Shown one piece after another: positions 10,698 to 20,641 of a stretch of 64,000 bases of DNA. The notes below the pieces were generated by a model, which worked only from the letters and a program-made list of their open reading frames with translations, had not been told where the DNA came from and did no database searches. Made by a program: the position numbers and the translations under genes. Within the stretch, counting starts at the first letter, position 1; each line of letters opens with the position of its first letter. Location: contig OX419759.1 of assembly GCA_948567375.1 (NCBI GenBank), positions 18,692,744 through 18,756,743 on the forward strand. Direction: 5' to 3'. This DNA comes from Lunularia cruciata (lineage: Eukaryota > Streptophyta > Marchantiopsida > Lunulariales > Lunulariaceae).

Positions 10698-13600
10698 TTA
10701 CTCTGTATCTTCATCATCAGGGTCAGAATTCAAATCAAGCTCCACTTTCTGGTGGACAGGCCTCCTCGGTGGCTCTTCTCTTTGCTTTGTTGAGCTTCGA
10801 CTTTGAGCTTGCTTGTCTTTACCTTTCTTTCTTTCTCGAGAAGGGGGTGGTGCCGGTACCTCAATTACTGGTTCTCTCCTGTAAGAGTTTTCCTCCTCTT
10901 GGGGATGATACTCTTGGTAGCTCGCTGCAGTTGCATCTATTAGCTCATTGATCAATTGAATTACTAAAGGATGCGTGAGGCCGAACATTTCAATTCCACT
11001 TGGATTATTCCTGTCTCGATGTGGATCCTTCAACAAGCGATTGACGGCTGCATAGATGACCGTCCAAGCTCCTTGTGCTGAGGCCTTGGTAACTGTCAAC
11101 TCTAGAACATCTGCAGGTGTGACTCGGAAGATTTGCCCGTCGTGACCTTCTAGAACAGTGCAAGTGTATATCGTTGTTTCATTGGGATTAATCATGCTCG
11201 CATACTCCCTCTCGCAAGTGAACCCAATAGGATAGATGAAAGGATCTCTTTGGAAAAACCTCGGATTCTCTGGGTCTACCACACCAAGATCCACAAGCGT
11301 TAGCTCCTCCGTCAACTGCAGTGGAAGTAGAGGGTAGCCTGTCTCGTCCCGCTCAATGTCATATTCCATCTCATCACTATTTTCAACTTCAGCAGGTGGA
11401 GATGGGGCCGGAGATGGGGACCGAGGAGGAGGGGGAGCTGTATACTTGGGTCTCTTTGGAGCTCTAACGACCTCCACTTCCCTCAATTCTGTAGCTGGAC
11501 GCTTTGGGGCTCTCGCAGGCTCCCTCACAATCTCTACTTCCTTAACCTCAGGAGTGGGTCGTTTGCGCTTGGGTTTGGGTTTCTTGAAGACTCGGCGCAG
11601 GACGTTAGCAATAAACTTGAGTCGCTTTATGCATGCGGTAGGCGAGGGGATATTCAGAGAAGCCCCAGAAGCCTTTGTCGATGACCGGGGTTTGGACTCA
11701 TTGTCTTCATCAGTATTCTCGTCGTCGCTGTCTTCCTTCTCACTCCCTTCCCCATGGTTGTGTTTACCTTGCATACCACCACCACCACCTAGATCGGATT
11801 CGAAGCCAAGACTTGCATCCGAGAATATAGCTTCCCAACTACCCACGCCATGCTTTAGAACCCCCAACGTAAGCGCCCTGTCGTGCTCACCTGCTATCCA
11901 CCAGCGAGGTAAATCATGGGTATTCTGATGCTGCAGAAATCCCAGAGATGCCCAATCCCCAGGAAAGTTCTCGGTACCAAGCCTTAAAGTGTCTAGTATT
12001 TCTAGTCTCTCCTTCAGCCTCACTGCGGTCTTGTAGGTAAGCACTGATGCTTTGTTCGGAGTGTCCTCCACAACGCTTGTTTCTGGTCCACCTTTCTGCC
12101 CTTTCGGGGCACTCTTTTTCTTTCTCTTGGCACCAGATTTATCTACTCCTTCGGACCCCTCAAGGTAGTCTTTCATATCATTCATAAGCTCTTGGTAACC
12201 TGCTTCCAAACTTGAATCCTTTCTTCGTCTCAAAGGTGCTGATGAAGTGACATCCCTGAAAAATTGCCAATTCAATTTTCCACCTGGACCAGGTAACAAG
12301 GGAGCACCCCACCTCATTAATAGTTTTATAAGCTCAAGTCTCTCCCGCTTGCTCCATGGTGTATCCTCTCCTGATCGCGCGTTCGCGCTGCCCTTTGGCG
12401 GTTTTGCCGGCATTTGACTCGAGCGAAGAATGTGATCTACCAGACGCTTCAGCCGCCTGGTAAGAACCTGAGCATCAGGCCAAAACGCTTCACTTGAATC
12501 ATTCCTTCCGGCTACCGGCATTTTCATGTCGTTTCCTGAATCTGTGTTCTCATCGTATTCAGAATTCTTCGCTTTAGATGGTTTCCCTCCTGCCTTTGAC
12601 TTGAACGCATCCCTGAACTCTTCATCGTTTCGAATCATATCGTAGTTCCCGAACCCATGCTTATAAATCCCAGACAGCAGTGCAAGATCGGCATCCCTAC
12701 CCCACCATTCACTGGGCACCGATGCGTCTTTCACAGAATCAATGGCCCTGTATGCAACATCCCGACTTTCCTTGGTACTACACAGACGAATTACTTCCTG
12801 GAGACTGTCCAGAAGTCTGAGCCTTCTTAGCCAGAGAGTGGAGCTTTTGTCTGTTTTCTCGAAAACTCCTACCCTCTCTGTCAATTCCTGTCCCGCCTCT
12901 AAATCTAGGTCTCTTATGGCAGCATAGCGTTTCTCAGCATACTCCACTATTTCTTTGGCATCCGCATGCATACCACAGCATCGAAGAAACTCCCAACAGC
13001 AATCAGCTATGTCTCCAATACCGTGCCGCAGTTCCTTCAACAGAGAGGACATTACATGTCTAACTTTGTCAGGCCTTCCCAAACCGAAACTAAGGAGTCC
13101 GCGTCGCAATGCCTCACGCTCATTTGCCCGCCAAGTTATCCGTCGCCTAGTTGGTAACTTGGGCGGACCTCTATGTAGCACGTCATGGGTCTCATCAGCA
13201 TGCGCAGGTGCATTCCGACCACCCTTGGTTCCCTTCGGCTCTTTCGGCCTCGACTTGCGAAGATTCACATGCACAGGTTTAGCTGCGGCAACAATTGCAA
13301 TTGCTTCAGGATGGACAGTCACTGGAACTGCGACAGTGACAGGAAGCTCTGACTTCCACTGGCGCTGCAGGCCCACTAAATCACGACAATGCCCTATCAA
13401 CTCCGAGCGGTAGTAGCCCGCAAGCCCTCTCAGCATCAGCCTCCTTGCTTCCCACTCCGGCGATTGTTCTTCGACATCCGCAGCATCATCACCTAAGTCA
13501 CCAGAGCTTCCATCCTGAACAGAAAGTGATCGAGTTTGTGAAGAGCTACTCCTCGTGGCATCTTGAAGCACCTCTCGGGCCTTCTCCATGACCTCTCTCG

Positions 13601-13880
13601 CTTCCATTGCCTTCTTGCCTGAAGATTTTGGAGCGCGACTGTCACGTTTTTCATTCACGAAAACTGGTGTTTTCTCATAAATTGGAGTTTTCTCGTACTT
13701 GGGTGGAGGAGCGGCTCTTTCCACCGCCATGTGTGTGTGAGGTGCTCCGTCCCCGTCCGACTCCGTACTCGAATCATCAGCAGCAACGGAGTGAAATCCT
13801 ATGCTCTGATTTTGCACAGGTTTGAACCTGAAAACAGGAGCCGGAACAATTTCGACATCCCCTCTCCCCTGCTTCACCAT
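10698..13880 (-). CDS. SANT/Myb-like and FYR-domain nuclear protein (likely chromatin factor)
   Basis: An uninterrupted 1,060-residue frame. The frame extends 24 bases further to a TTG preceded by a stop, so ATG at 13880 is the first Met. SANT/SLIDE-like segments of the kind that follow CHD-family ATPases occur at about 244-277, 391-416 (EWWGRDADLALLSGIYKHGF), 508-528 and 658-686 (PRWWIAGEHDRALTLGVLKHGV); the second and fourth share a WW...DxALxxGxxKHGxG pattern. An acidic Gly/Glu/Asp stretch follows at ~695-735 and a basic nuclear-signal-like run at ~766-777 (KKPKPKRKRP). At ~852-990 is an FYRN-FYRC-like module (YPIGFTCEREY, YTCTV, then FGLTHPLVIQLINEL), known from MLL-type methyltransferases, JMJ demethylases and TBRG1. 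No helicase, SET or JmjC domain is present. A role in chromatin binding is inferred; partner and target are unknown. An upstream exon cannot be excluded. Confidence 0.85.
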   Translation of the reverse strand: MVKQGRGDVEIVPAPVFRFKPVQNQSIGFHSVAADDSSTESDGDGAPHTHMAVERAAPPPKYEKTPIYEKTPVFVNEKRDSRAPKSSGKKAMEAREVMEKAREVLQDATRSSSSQTRSLSVQDGSSGDLGDDAADVEEQSPEWEARRLMLRGLAGYYRSELIGHCRDLVGLQRQWKSELPVTVAVPVTVHPEAIAIVAAAKPVHVNLRKSRPKEPKGTKGGRNAPAHADETHDVLHRGPPKLPTRRRITWRANEREALRRGLLSFGLGRPDKVRHVMSSLLKELRHGIGDIADCCWEFLRCCGMHADAKEIVEYAEKRYAAIRDLDLEAGQELTERVGVFEKTDKSSTLWLRRLRLLDSLQEVIRLCSTKESRDVAYRAIDSVKDASVPSEWWGRDADLALLSGIYKHGFGNYDMIRNDEEFRDAFKSKAGGKPSKAKNSEYDENTDSGNDMKMPVAGRNDSSEAFWPDAQVLTRRLKRLVDHILRSSQMPAKPPKGSANARSGEDTPWSKRERLELIKLLMRWGAPLLPGPGGKLNWQFFRDVTSSAPLRRRKDSSLEAGYQELMNDMKDYLEGSEGVDKSGAKRKKKSAPKGQKGGPETSVVEDTPNKASVLTYKTAVRLKERLEILDTLRLGTENFPGDWASLGFLQHQNTHDLPRWWIAGEHDRALTLGVLKHGVGSWEAIFSDASLGFESDLGGGGGMQGKHNHGEGSEKEDSDDENTDEDNESKPRSSTKASGASLNIPSPTACIKRLKFIANVLRRVFKKPKPKRKRPTPEVKEVEIVREPARAPKRPATELREVEVVRAPKRPKYTAPPPPRSPSPAPSPPAEVENSDEMEYDIERDETGYPLLPLQLTEELTLVDLGVVDPENPRFFQRDPFIYPIGFTCEREYASMINPNETTIYTCTVLEGHDGQIFRVTPADVLELTVTKASAQGAWTVIYAAVNRLLKDPHRDRNNPSGIEMFGLTHPLVIQLINELIDATAASYQEYHPQEEENSYRREPVIEVPAPPPSRERKKGKDKQAQSRSSTKQREEPPRRPVHQKVELDLNSDPDDEDTE

Positions 13881-14660
13881 CGCTACTCGAAGTACCCGCT
13901 CCAATCAGAATGTCAAGACAGCAGTAGAAAGCATTTCATATCAACAAACCTATACCAACCACGATCACTACTCTTCGTCAGAAATAGCCTATCAGGCATA
14001 CTAGCAATTTCCTCGAAAAACATCAGGAAAAAGGACATAGACACAGCAAACAAGTATATCACGGCAGTTCCCTAGAGAATTTTCAAAGTCGGGGCATATA
14101 CACACACCGACGATGGCAATTCCCGTCGTCATGAACAAGATCCTGGCACAAATTAAAACTGACCGTTTCCTGAACCTCAGATGCATAGAGCAGAATAGCA
14201 ATGGACGAAGTGCATTTCCAACCGGGTCGACATCGCAAGCCACGAGGTAACACGAAACGCACCAGCAATTCAGAGCCGTGGCCGTGGTAGTCAGCCAGCC
14301 AGCCAGCCAATCTCTTGCGCGCCTCCAAAGGAAAGAGGAAGATCCAACGAGCCGACTTCCTAAATTCACCGCAGCGCTTTGAAATATACAATAGCACGCA
14401 AAACGTCCCGATGCAGGGGGAGATGTAAAGACAGCAGACGATAACAGCCTGCAGTTCTCATGCTTCTTCCTCAAAAACCGTCACATTCGTGATGGCGACA
14501 AACGACGAGGGCGACTAATTGCGGGTCTCATCACGCCATCAATTCTCACGGTTGCCTGCCTTCCATACTTCACGAGCCCGAGGCGGGGGAGTACACAGAT
14601 GAGACTCCATGTAAACATCCCTTCTTGGTAACAAGTGATGCCTCACGTGTATGTTAACAC
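13881..14660 (-). promoter_or_regulatory. Putative 5' UTR and promoter of the SANT/FYR gene
   Basis: This stretch upstream of the ATG at 13880 is richer in G+C and CpG than the AT-rich DNA beyond 15100. It contains short CCAG/GCCA tandem words near 14291-14310. No clear TATA box was seen. The limits are arbitrary. Confidence 0.35.
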
Positions 14661-15599
14661 GAGAGGATTCACAAAGTATGGCCGAAGGCGGTTGCAGCAT
14701 TGAGAACGCAGTCGAGTGTTATCTCTCTGATTAAGTTCGAGACTTATCTTAGAGACACTAAGCATATGTCATTCTAAAGAGATTGCGTTGCGGAGTTCCG
14801 TACAACAGACCAAAAGAGAAGATTAGTCTATCCCTGCCAAAGATTATGTTCTCAAATCAGCCATTAAACCTGAAAGACACGTTCGTGAAGGTACAAGTAA
14901 TTGTGCTCTAGGCAGTTATACTCGTACGCAGTTAGGGTTATTCTAGTGAATGTTTTCAGTGGCGAAGCCAGTTCCCTCTTATCACGGTTGGTGCTGCCCG
15001 CACGGTTGGTGCTGCCCGCAGTTGTGATTGTACAGGCAACAGTTAGCGCATTCGACCGGATAGTAGATTACCGCCCGCCCTGCTTCGAACATTCCATCTC
15101 CTTAGGGAATATTTATATTTTTGGTAACCTCTCAAGTTACAAAGAAAGTAATGTTTAGTTTCTTTGGGCGTTTTCTAATCGATTATGACTAATGCCTTCT
15201 CTGGTATTTCGCTCCAAAATAAATGCCTTCTTCCTTCCACAGAACGGGATGGATCCAATCAAACCTGATTGTTACTATATGACCTTTTCTAATCCGGGGA
15301 GAATCCCATCAAACGTAAAATATCCAACTGCCCAGGAAAATATCCAACTTCTGAAAAGAATGTGAGTAATCTAACGCTGGTCGATCTGGAGATCTTCGTC
15401 ACAGCATGTCTTGGTTGTCTGTCACGCCGATATAGGCAGAGGTGGGCTTAACAGTACCCCAACTTTGGCAATAAATCTTAATTCTTCCGAAGTTGGCCGA
15501 AAGAGTTAATAGTAGTCCAACGCTTGTATGGCCCCATTGCAGCGGATTGTTCTAGTAGGGAATGAAGTTGCCAATTTAGATTTATTATATTCGTGCGCT

Positions 15600-15625
15600 A
15601 ATAACTGAATAATTATTCAGTTATT
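15600..15625. repeat. 26-base perfect palindrome
   Basis: AATAACTGAATAA is followed directly by its reverse complement TTATTCAGTTATT with no spacer. It lies in AT-rich intergenic DNA. Function unknown. Confidence 0.8.
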
Positions 15626-16705
15626 GAAAAAAAATTTGACAAACCCATGGACTGGTGTGACCGTAGAAAATATTTGAGAAACAAATAACAAGTATTTTGA
15701 CAAGAGATTATCAAAGATGCGTCCTGCAATTATTCATACAGAACTGTTCAGAATAAACTTTACAAGAAGTCTTGGTTTGCCTTAGCAACAACCTACAATT
15801 TGTATTCAATTGGCAAAATCTTGTTCTTTTGTGTTGTGTATCTACATAGGACTTACATGCATGATGGCATCTTGATTTTATGATTTGTTGTCGCAAGGAA
15901 TGTGAGTGTCACACTATATATTTGAAGAAGTATCACCTAAAGTTGCAGAGGCAATTTCGCGACAAATATAGCTATGAGAAATTTCCTCTATCTTATCATG
16001 AAGGAGCATAAGCTCTCCATAGAAAGTACCTTTTCCTTAGTTGGCTATTGCAAATATTACCAAGTTATTATCATAACCATGAGCATTAAGAGTCTATCAT
16101 CTAACAAGCATTGATGGTGTTTGATAACAAGGATTGTTTCTTCAAGATTGAACTTCCTATTCTCACCTTTGTTATAAGACATCCTTTTGTATTACACGTT
16201 TGTCTTCTTTTAGAGAATTAGACATGAAGAAGAATCATGTTGACTTTTTGACTTATAGTTCTTCCCTTGTACCAAAGCCCGGACTTATAGAGTGTTGGAA
16301 CAAGCTATTATACTAAGTTGTAGTTTGAGGCTTGTTCTTACATAATAAAATATTTTATTGTATTTATTGGCCAGTTCATACTATATATATACTATACTAT
16401 TCTACATATTCTATAGATCTATAATTACATTCATATTTTATAGAATGGATAAAGCATGTATTTTCTTTTCTTATCCAAATAGATGATCATATATACTAAA
16501 TCATATCTTTTTGTAAAGTGTCTCCCAAACAATGTAATAGCTTTTTATCTACTTGGTGACTCCTTTTTTCTATTATTTTCAATATAAGAAATATTGTATA
16601 TTATGCAAATCTTATGGGTTCTATACTTGATAGTCAAAGAGCAATACTTAGCAAAAGTTCTAAACCTATAACATGCTTCAATATTTTGCCAATATTGGTT
16701 ATGAC

Positions 16706-16775
16706 ATGGCTTCCATGATTGCTTCCTATTACTTTATGATATGGCTTCCATGATTGCTTCCTATTACTTAATGAA
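16706..16775. repeat. 35-bp tandem duplication (2 copies)
   Basis: The unit starting ATGGCTTCCATGATTGCTTC occurs at 16706 and again at 16741, almost identical. Confidence 0.85.
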
Positions 16776-17706
16776 TGGGCATCTTTTGATCTCCTTCTTT
16801 ATATGAATTAAGATTTAACTCAAAATTCATGGATTTGTTCATTTTATAAGCAAAGTCTAATATTTAGCTAAGATTTAGAGCTTGATAGCCAAAGATGTCC
16901 TTGAATTCAAGATCTAAGTATGGAGGAAAGAGATATAATGTTCCAAGCTGGATTTTGGAGGACTGCACTATGTTTTGGGCTAGAGTATAAGCACTATGTT
17001 CCAAGAAATGTTTTAAAATACTTTAGGTACCCATAGTCTGGAGAAGGTATACTAAGAGTTTAGGGGCCTTGATTTTGAGACTAAAGTTGGGACATTTAAG
17101 GAACATTAAGATTTCCTAAATTTAGGCCTAAACTTTGGTGAGAGTCTAGATTTCAAAGCCCAAAGTGAAGGAATAGAGTTTGGGAGGAAAGACGAGGGGG
17201 CACAAAAGAGTGTATATTAGATTTAAGGGGCTAAAGCTATGAAGGCAAGCCTTTGGCTAAAGTCCACAGGGTTTACTGGCCTTTCTAGTTTGGTAATTAA
17301 AGTTCAAGTTGATAAATCTAAGAAAATCTTTAAAAAGCTAGTTCCAATGGTACATTTGAGGTATGTATTATGAGCCAGCCTATCTTTTACTTATGATGAA
17401 TCTTCGATCTTGGATGGTTTTTGAGGCAACATATCATGGACTAGGAAGGTAAGGATTCAAAGTATATGACATGCTTCCAAAGCTATAACCTGAGAGAATC
17501 TTCAACATTCAATAAATTACTCACTATAGAACTAAATGAATGGTACTCAATTTTATAAGCTACTCTAAAATGACACTAAATTTATGTTAGTTATAACTTG
17601 CTTTAACTAAGCATGAATTATTTAGAAGATAGGTTAAAAATAGGTAGAAAATATATATTTATAACTCATAAAATTGGATACTCTAATATATAGGCACTTA
17701 TGAGTG

Positions 17707-17920
17707 TTAAAATTTGTCTTTACAAGCTATTATTGACTCATTTATAACTTTGAGTTGGACTATCTAATGTGGAAACTTGGTTTCAACTTAGATTAGAATG
17801 TGGGTGGAACTTATTAAAATTTGTCTTTACAAGATATTATTGACTCATTTGTAACTTTGAGTAGGATTGCACAATGTGGAAACTTTATTTCAACTTAGAT
17901 TAGAACAAAGATGGAACTAA
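17707..17920. repeat. 107-bp tandem duplication (2 diverged copies)
   Basis: Units starting TTAAAATTTGTCTTTACAAG begin at 17707 and 17814. They share GACTCATTT, AATGTGGAAACTT and TTTCAACTTAGATTAGAA blocks with scattered substitutions. Confidence 0.8.
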
Positions 17921-19127
17921 ACTTCAACTTGGCATATACAAATGCTTCTTTAAAATAAACTCTAAATGTAAAAAGCACTTGAGATTCATTCTCCTCTCTT
18001 TTTAAATAGAAATTCTAATACAAGAGCTTGTTATTATACCTCATGCTTACTACTGATGTGGTATATAAGACAAACCTAACAAACACACTAATCAAAGACT
18101 TTGTTTTTAATTCTTAACAAATTATGCTTAACTTCATTCAAAAGTGACTACTTACTTTGACTAAAATTATATACTAATTTCACTCATAAGTTGTTATTGA
18201 TTTCCCTTATCTTACTTCACTAACAATTTATTATTGACTTCTCCTAAGACATTATGCTTAATTTCACATAAGCTTTTCCTATCTCTATATTACTAATAGG
18301 TTAAACGAGTTCTATTACAATCAACTCCTTTTAGGTTTCTCACTAGATTTAGTCAAGAAAGTTCTCAAATGAAAGATCTCAAGCTCTAGATGTACAAATT
18401 GGTTTTATTTGTATGATTTTGATATAGTACCTCTTATGTACTCTAAACCTTAAAAATCCAAACCCTAAATCTATCTTTTTGATTCTAATATCCAAAGTCG
18501 AGCACGACTTCCTTGGCACATTCATTCAAGCTATGTAGCAAATCCACGTGCACCAACATCAACTAGTTTACTTTACTAGCCAATATCTTTGACTAGGTGA
18601 AAACTCTAATCTTGATTAACCAATGGTTGTTGGAACTAACATATGATATAACATTTAGTCTTAAATTTATCACAATTAAAACTTAATAAATATACATAAA
18701 CATGGAAATTTTAGCATTTTTTATAATAAATACAACCAAATAAAAGAAGACTAAAATTACTTATTTTTAATTTAAACCCTAACTTAAAAAATATATAGAA
18801 TTTATTTGATATTAAATGTATATCTTATGAAAAAAAAATTTGAATATCAAACATATATAAAACTAAATTATCATTAGTTATAAGTTTATTTGTTACTTAG
18901 TTGTTACCTATATTCAAAAGAAAAGTACCAATAAAATTGCCAATATCATATGAAAATAGACTCAATTTAGCATATTTAGGATGTTTCTTAAAATTTTAAA
19001 TATATTAGTATACATTTAGGCAAATAATATATCCAAGCTTCTCAATCTTATCGTAATTGTAACAATATGCAGTTTAGTGACAAAGTTAGTATGGCTAACA
19101 AAGTCACAAATAAGACAAATTAGTCTA

Positions 19128-19331
19128 GAATATTCTAGAAATATCTAAAAAGCTTCTTGGGAAGCTTCTCAACTAGTTTAGCTTGCATCCCAAGTAGGTA
19201 TTTTCTAGAAAGAAGCTTCTAGAAGCTTCCAACTAGCTTAGTTTGCATGCCAAGTAAGAAGCTTCTTGAGAAGCTTCCCAATTAACTTGACTTGCACTCC
19301 ATGAAAGTGGCTCAAGGAAGCTTCTTGAGAA
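19128..19331 (+). promoter_or_regulatory. Cluster of heat-shock-element-like sites in family-2 LTR
   Basis: Alternating nGAAn/nTTCn units, the binding pattern of heat-shock transcription factors, appear at 19128-19140 (GAA-TTC-GAA, perfect two-base spacing), 19203-19210 (TTC-GAA), 19212-19229 (GAA-TTC-GAA-TTC, perfect spacing), 19258-19277 and 19317-19331 (gapped arrays). All lie 25-230 bases upstream of the TATA box. The 3' LTR keeps perfect three-unit sites at 24319-24331 and 24394-24406. Seen: the motifs. Known: such clusters confer heat induction on the Arabidopsis ONSEN LTR. Heat response here is inference. Confidence 0.6.
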
Positions 19332-19356
19332 GCTTGTCAGGGCCTTCTATGCTCTT

Positions 19357-19364
19357 TATAAATA
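19357..19364 (+). promoter_or_regulatory. TATA box of family-2 LTR
   Basis: TATAAATA, conserved at 24548-24555 in the 3' LTR. Confidence 0.7.
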
Positions 19365-19468
19365 CCAAAGCCCAAGCCCATGCTAGGCATTTGGAGTTTA
19401 TCTCATTCAAGTGTCTCAATGTGAGTTTTGATTCTCTTATTTCTCTTCTCAATCTCGATCTTTTACAT

Positions 19469-19480
19469 TGGTATTAGAGC
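19469..19480 (+). other. Primer binding site of family 2
   Basis: TGGTATTAGAGC begins one base after the LTR end. It differs by one transition from the tRNA-Met-type sequence used by family 1. Confidence 0.8.
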
Positions 19481-19486
19481 AGGAAC

Positions 19487-20640
19487 ATGATGGATGAAAT
19501 TTATGGACCACCAAATCCATTTATGCCAAACCATTGGGATTTTCATTCTCAAGTACTACCCAAGCATCATTTCACATAGTTCATTGTCTCACACTTTGTG
19601 CAAGATTTTTTGAATACAATCACCTTGTACGAGGCTTATGGAGATTGTGGAGAAAAATGGACGTCTTGCATCTATGTGTTAACTAAATTACATAGATTGG
19701 GAGTGGTGTGATAGAGTATTTAACCATGGCAGCAATGCTTGAGATTATCGTTGTTATGCATTAATAAATCAAGCACCTTACTTGATTGTTGGATGAACTA
19801 GATCATTGACAACAAGAGCACATAGAGAGAGTTCTAGTTTGAGAAGGAGAATACTAAACCCAATTTCCAAAAACCAAGGTTTTTTAAGGCAAGAATCTTA
19901 TAGGTGCAATGGAGAATTTTGTATTTGACTATGAATGTTATTTCGAGGCTACTAATTTTCAAGAAGAATAAAAGTAGATTCTCTTGGCTTCCAGCCAATT
20001 GGATGGAGTAGCAAAGCTATGGTGGTAATTCCAAGTGGAGCAAACCAAATGGCAAATTGTTACACCAATCTTGGCATAGGCAGAATTCAAGAGTGCAATA
20101 ATTGGTCAATTCCAAGCTATAAATGCTACACGGGCTATGCAAGATAGGTGGTAGAGTTGAAGTAGATTTGCTATGTAAGAAGTTATATCATTGAATTCCA
20201 GAACACCATCATGCAAATTCCACATGTATTGGAAGGTGAAGCTCTAGATTAATTTGTGAAGGGCTTGAAGTCATGAACAAAATTAGAGGTAACTATACAA
20301 GAGCCACAACACTTGGAAGAAGCCATGCGGTTGGCCGAACACTTTGATTCCTTGGTTGCAACAACTTGGTCTCAACCTTGACCTCCACAAAATCAACCAA
20401 TACACTACACAAAGGTGGAGAAGCCGGCATGAATGGAGATTGATATCATTCAATAATGACTAATTGGCACTACAAATAGAGAAAATTTGTGATAAAATGG
20501 TGGTTGTTTCTATTGTCACCAAATTGGACATTGCATTACTAAATGTCCACTCAAGAATGAGTGATCTTGACAAGTCGCCCATATGGAGTTTGTGGAGAAA
20601 AATGATAAGGGAAACAAGGAATCCTAGTAGGAGATTTTGA
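19487..20640 (+). pseudogene. Decayed gag of family 2
   Basis: No long frame survives. A CX2CX4HX4C zinc knuckle (CFYCHQIGHC then C at the end) is readable at 20505-20546. This knuckle is the only firm domain; the rest is assigned by position between the primer site and the protease. Confidence 0.75.
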
Positions 20641-20641
20641 G

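Larger units (their letters stand above)
14661..19057. other. AT-rich intergenic DNA
   Basis: No coding frame with recognisable similarity. It holds an 18-base tandem pair at about 14983-15017, a 26-base palindrome at 15600-15625, a 35-base tandem duplication at 16706-16775 and a 107-base tandem duplication at 17707-17920. Composition becomes extremely AT-rich from 18600 up to the family-2 element. Confidence 0.6.
19058..19467 (+). repeat. 5' LTR of family 2
   Basis: It runs from TGTAAC to TTTACA, about 410 bp. U3 is packed with GAA/TTC inverted words (AGAAGCTTC types). TATAAATA lies at 19357-19364. The internal region starts with the primer site at 19469. Confidence 0.88.

Noticed and set aside
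11356-11928. 190-codon frame on the + strand
   Set aside because: It is antisense to the conserved - strand SANT/FYR frame, rich in Ser/Leu/Gly as expected of a shadow, with no domain.
12955-13413. 152-codon + strand frame
   Set aside because: Shadow of the same - strand gene; Arg/Ser/Pro-rich with no recognisable motif.
13881-13904. Eight extra N-terminal codons on the SANT/FYR frame
   Set aside because: The extension begins with TTG directly after a TGA stop; the first ATG is at 13878-13880, so the plant start is placed there.
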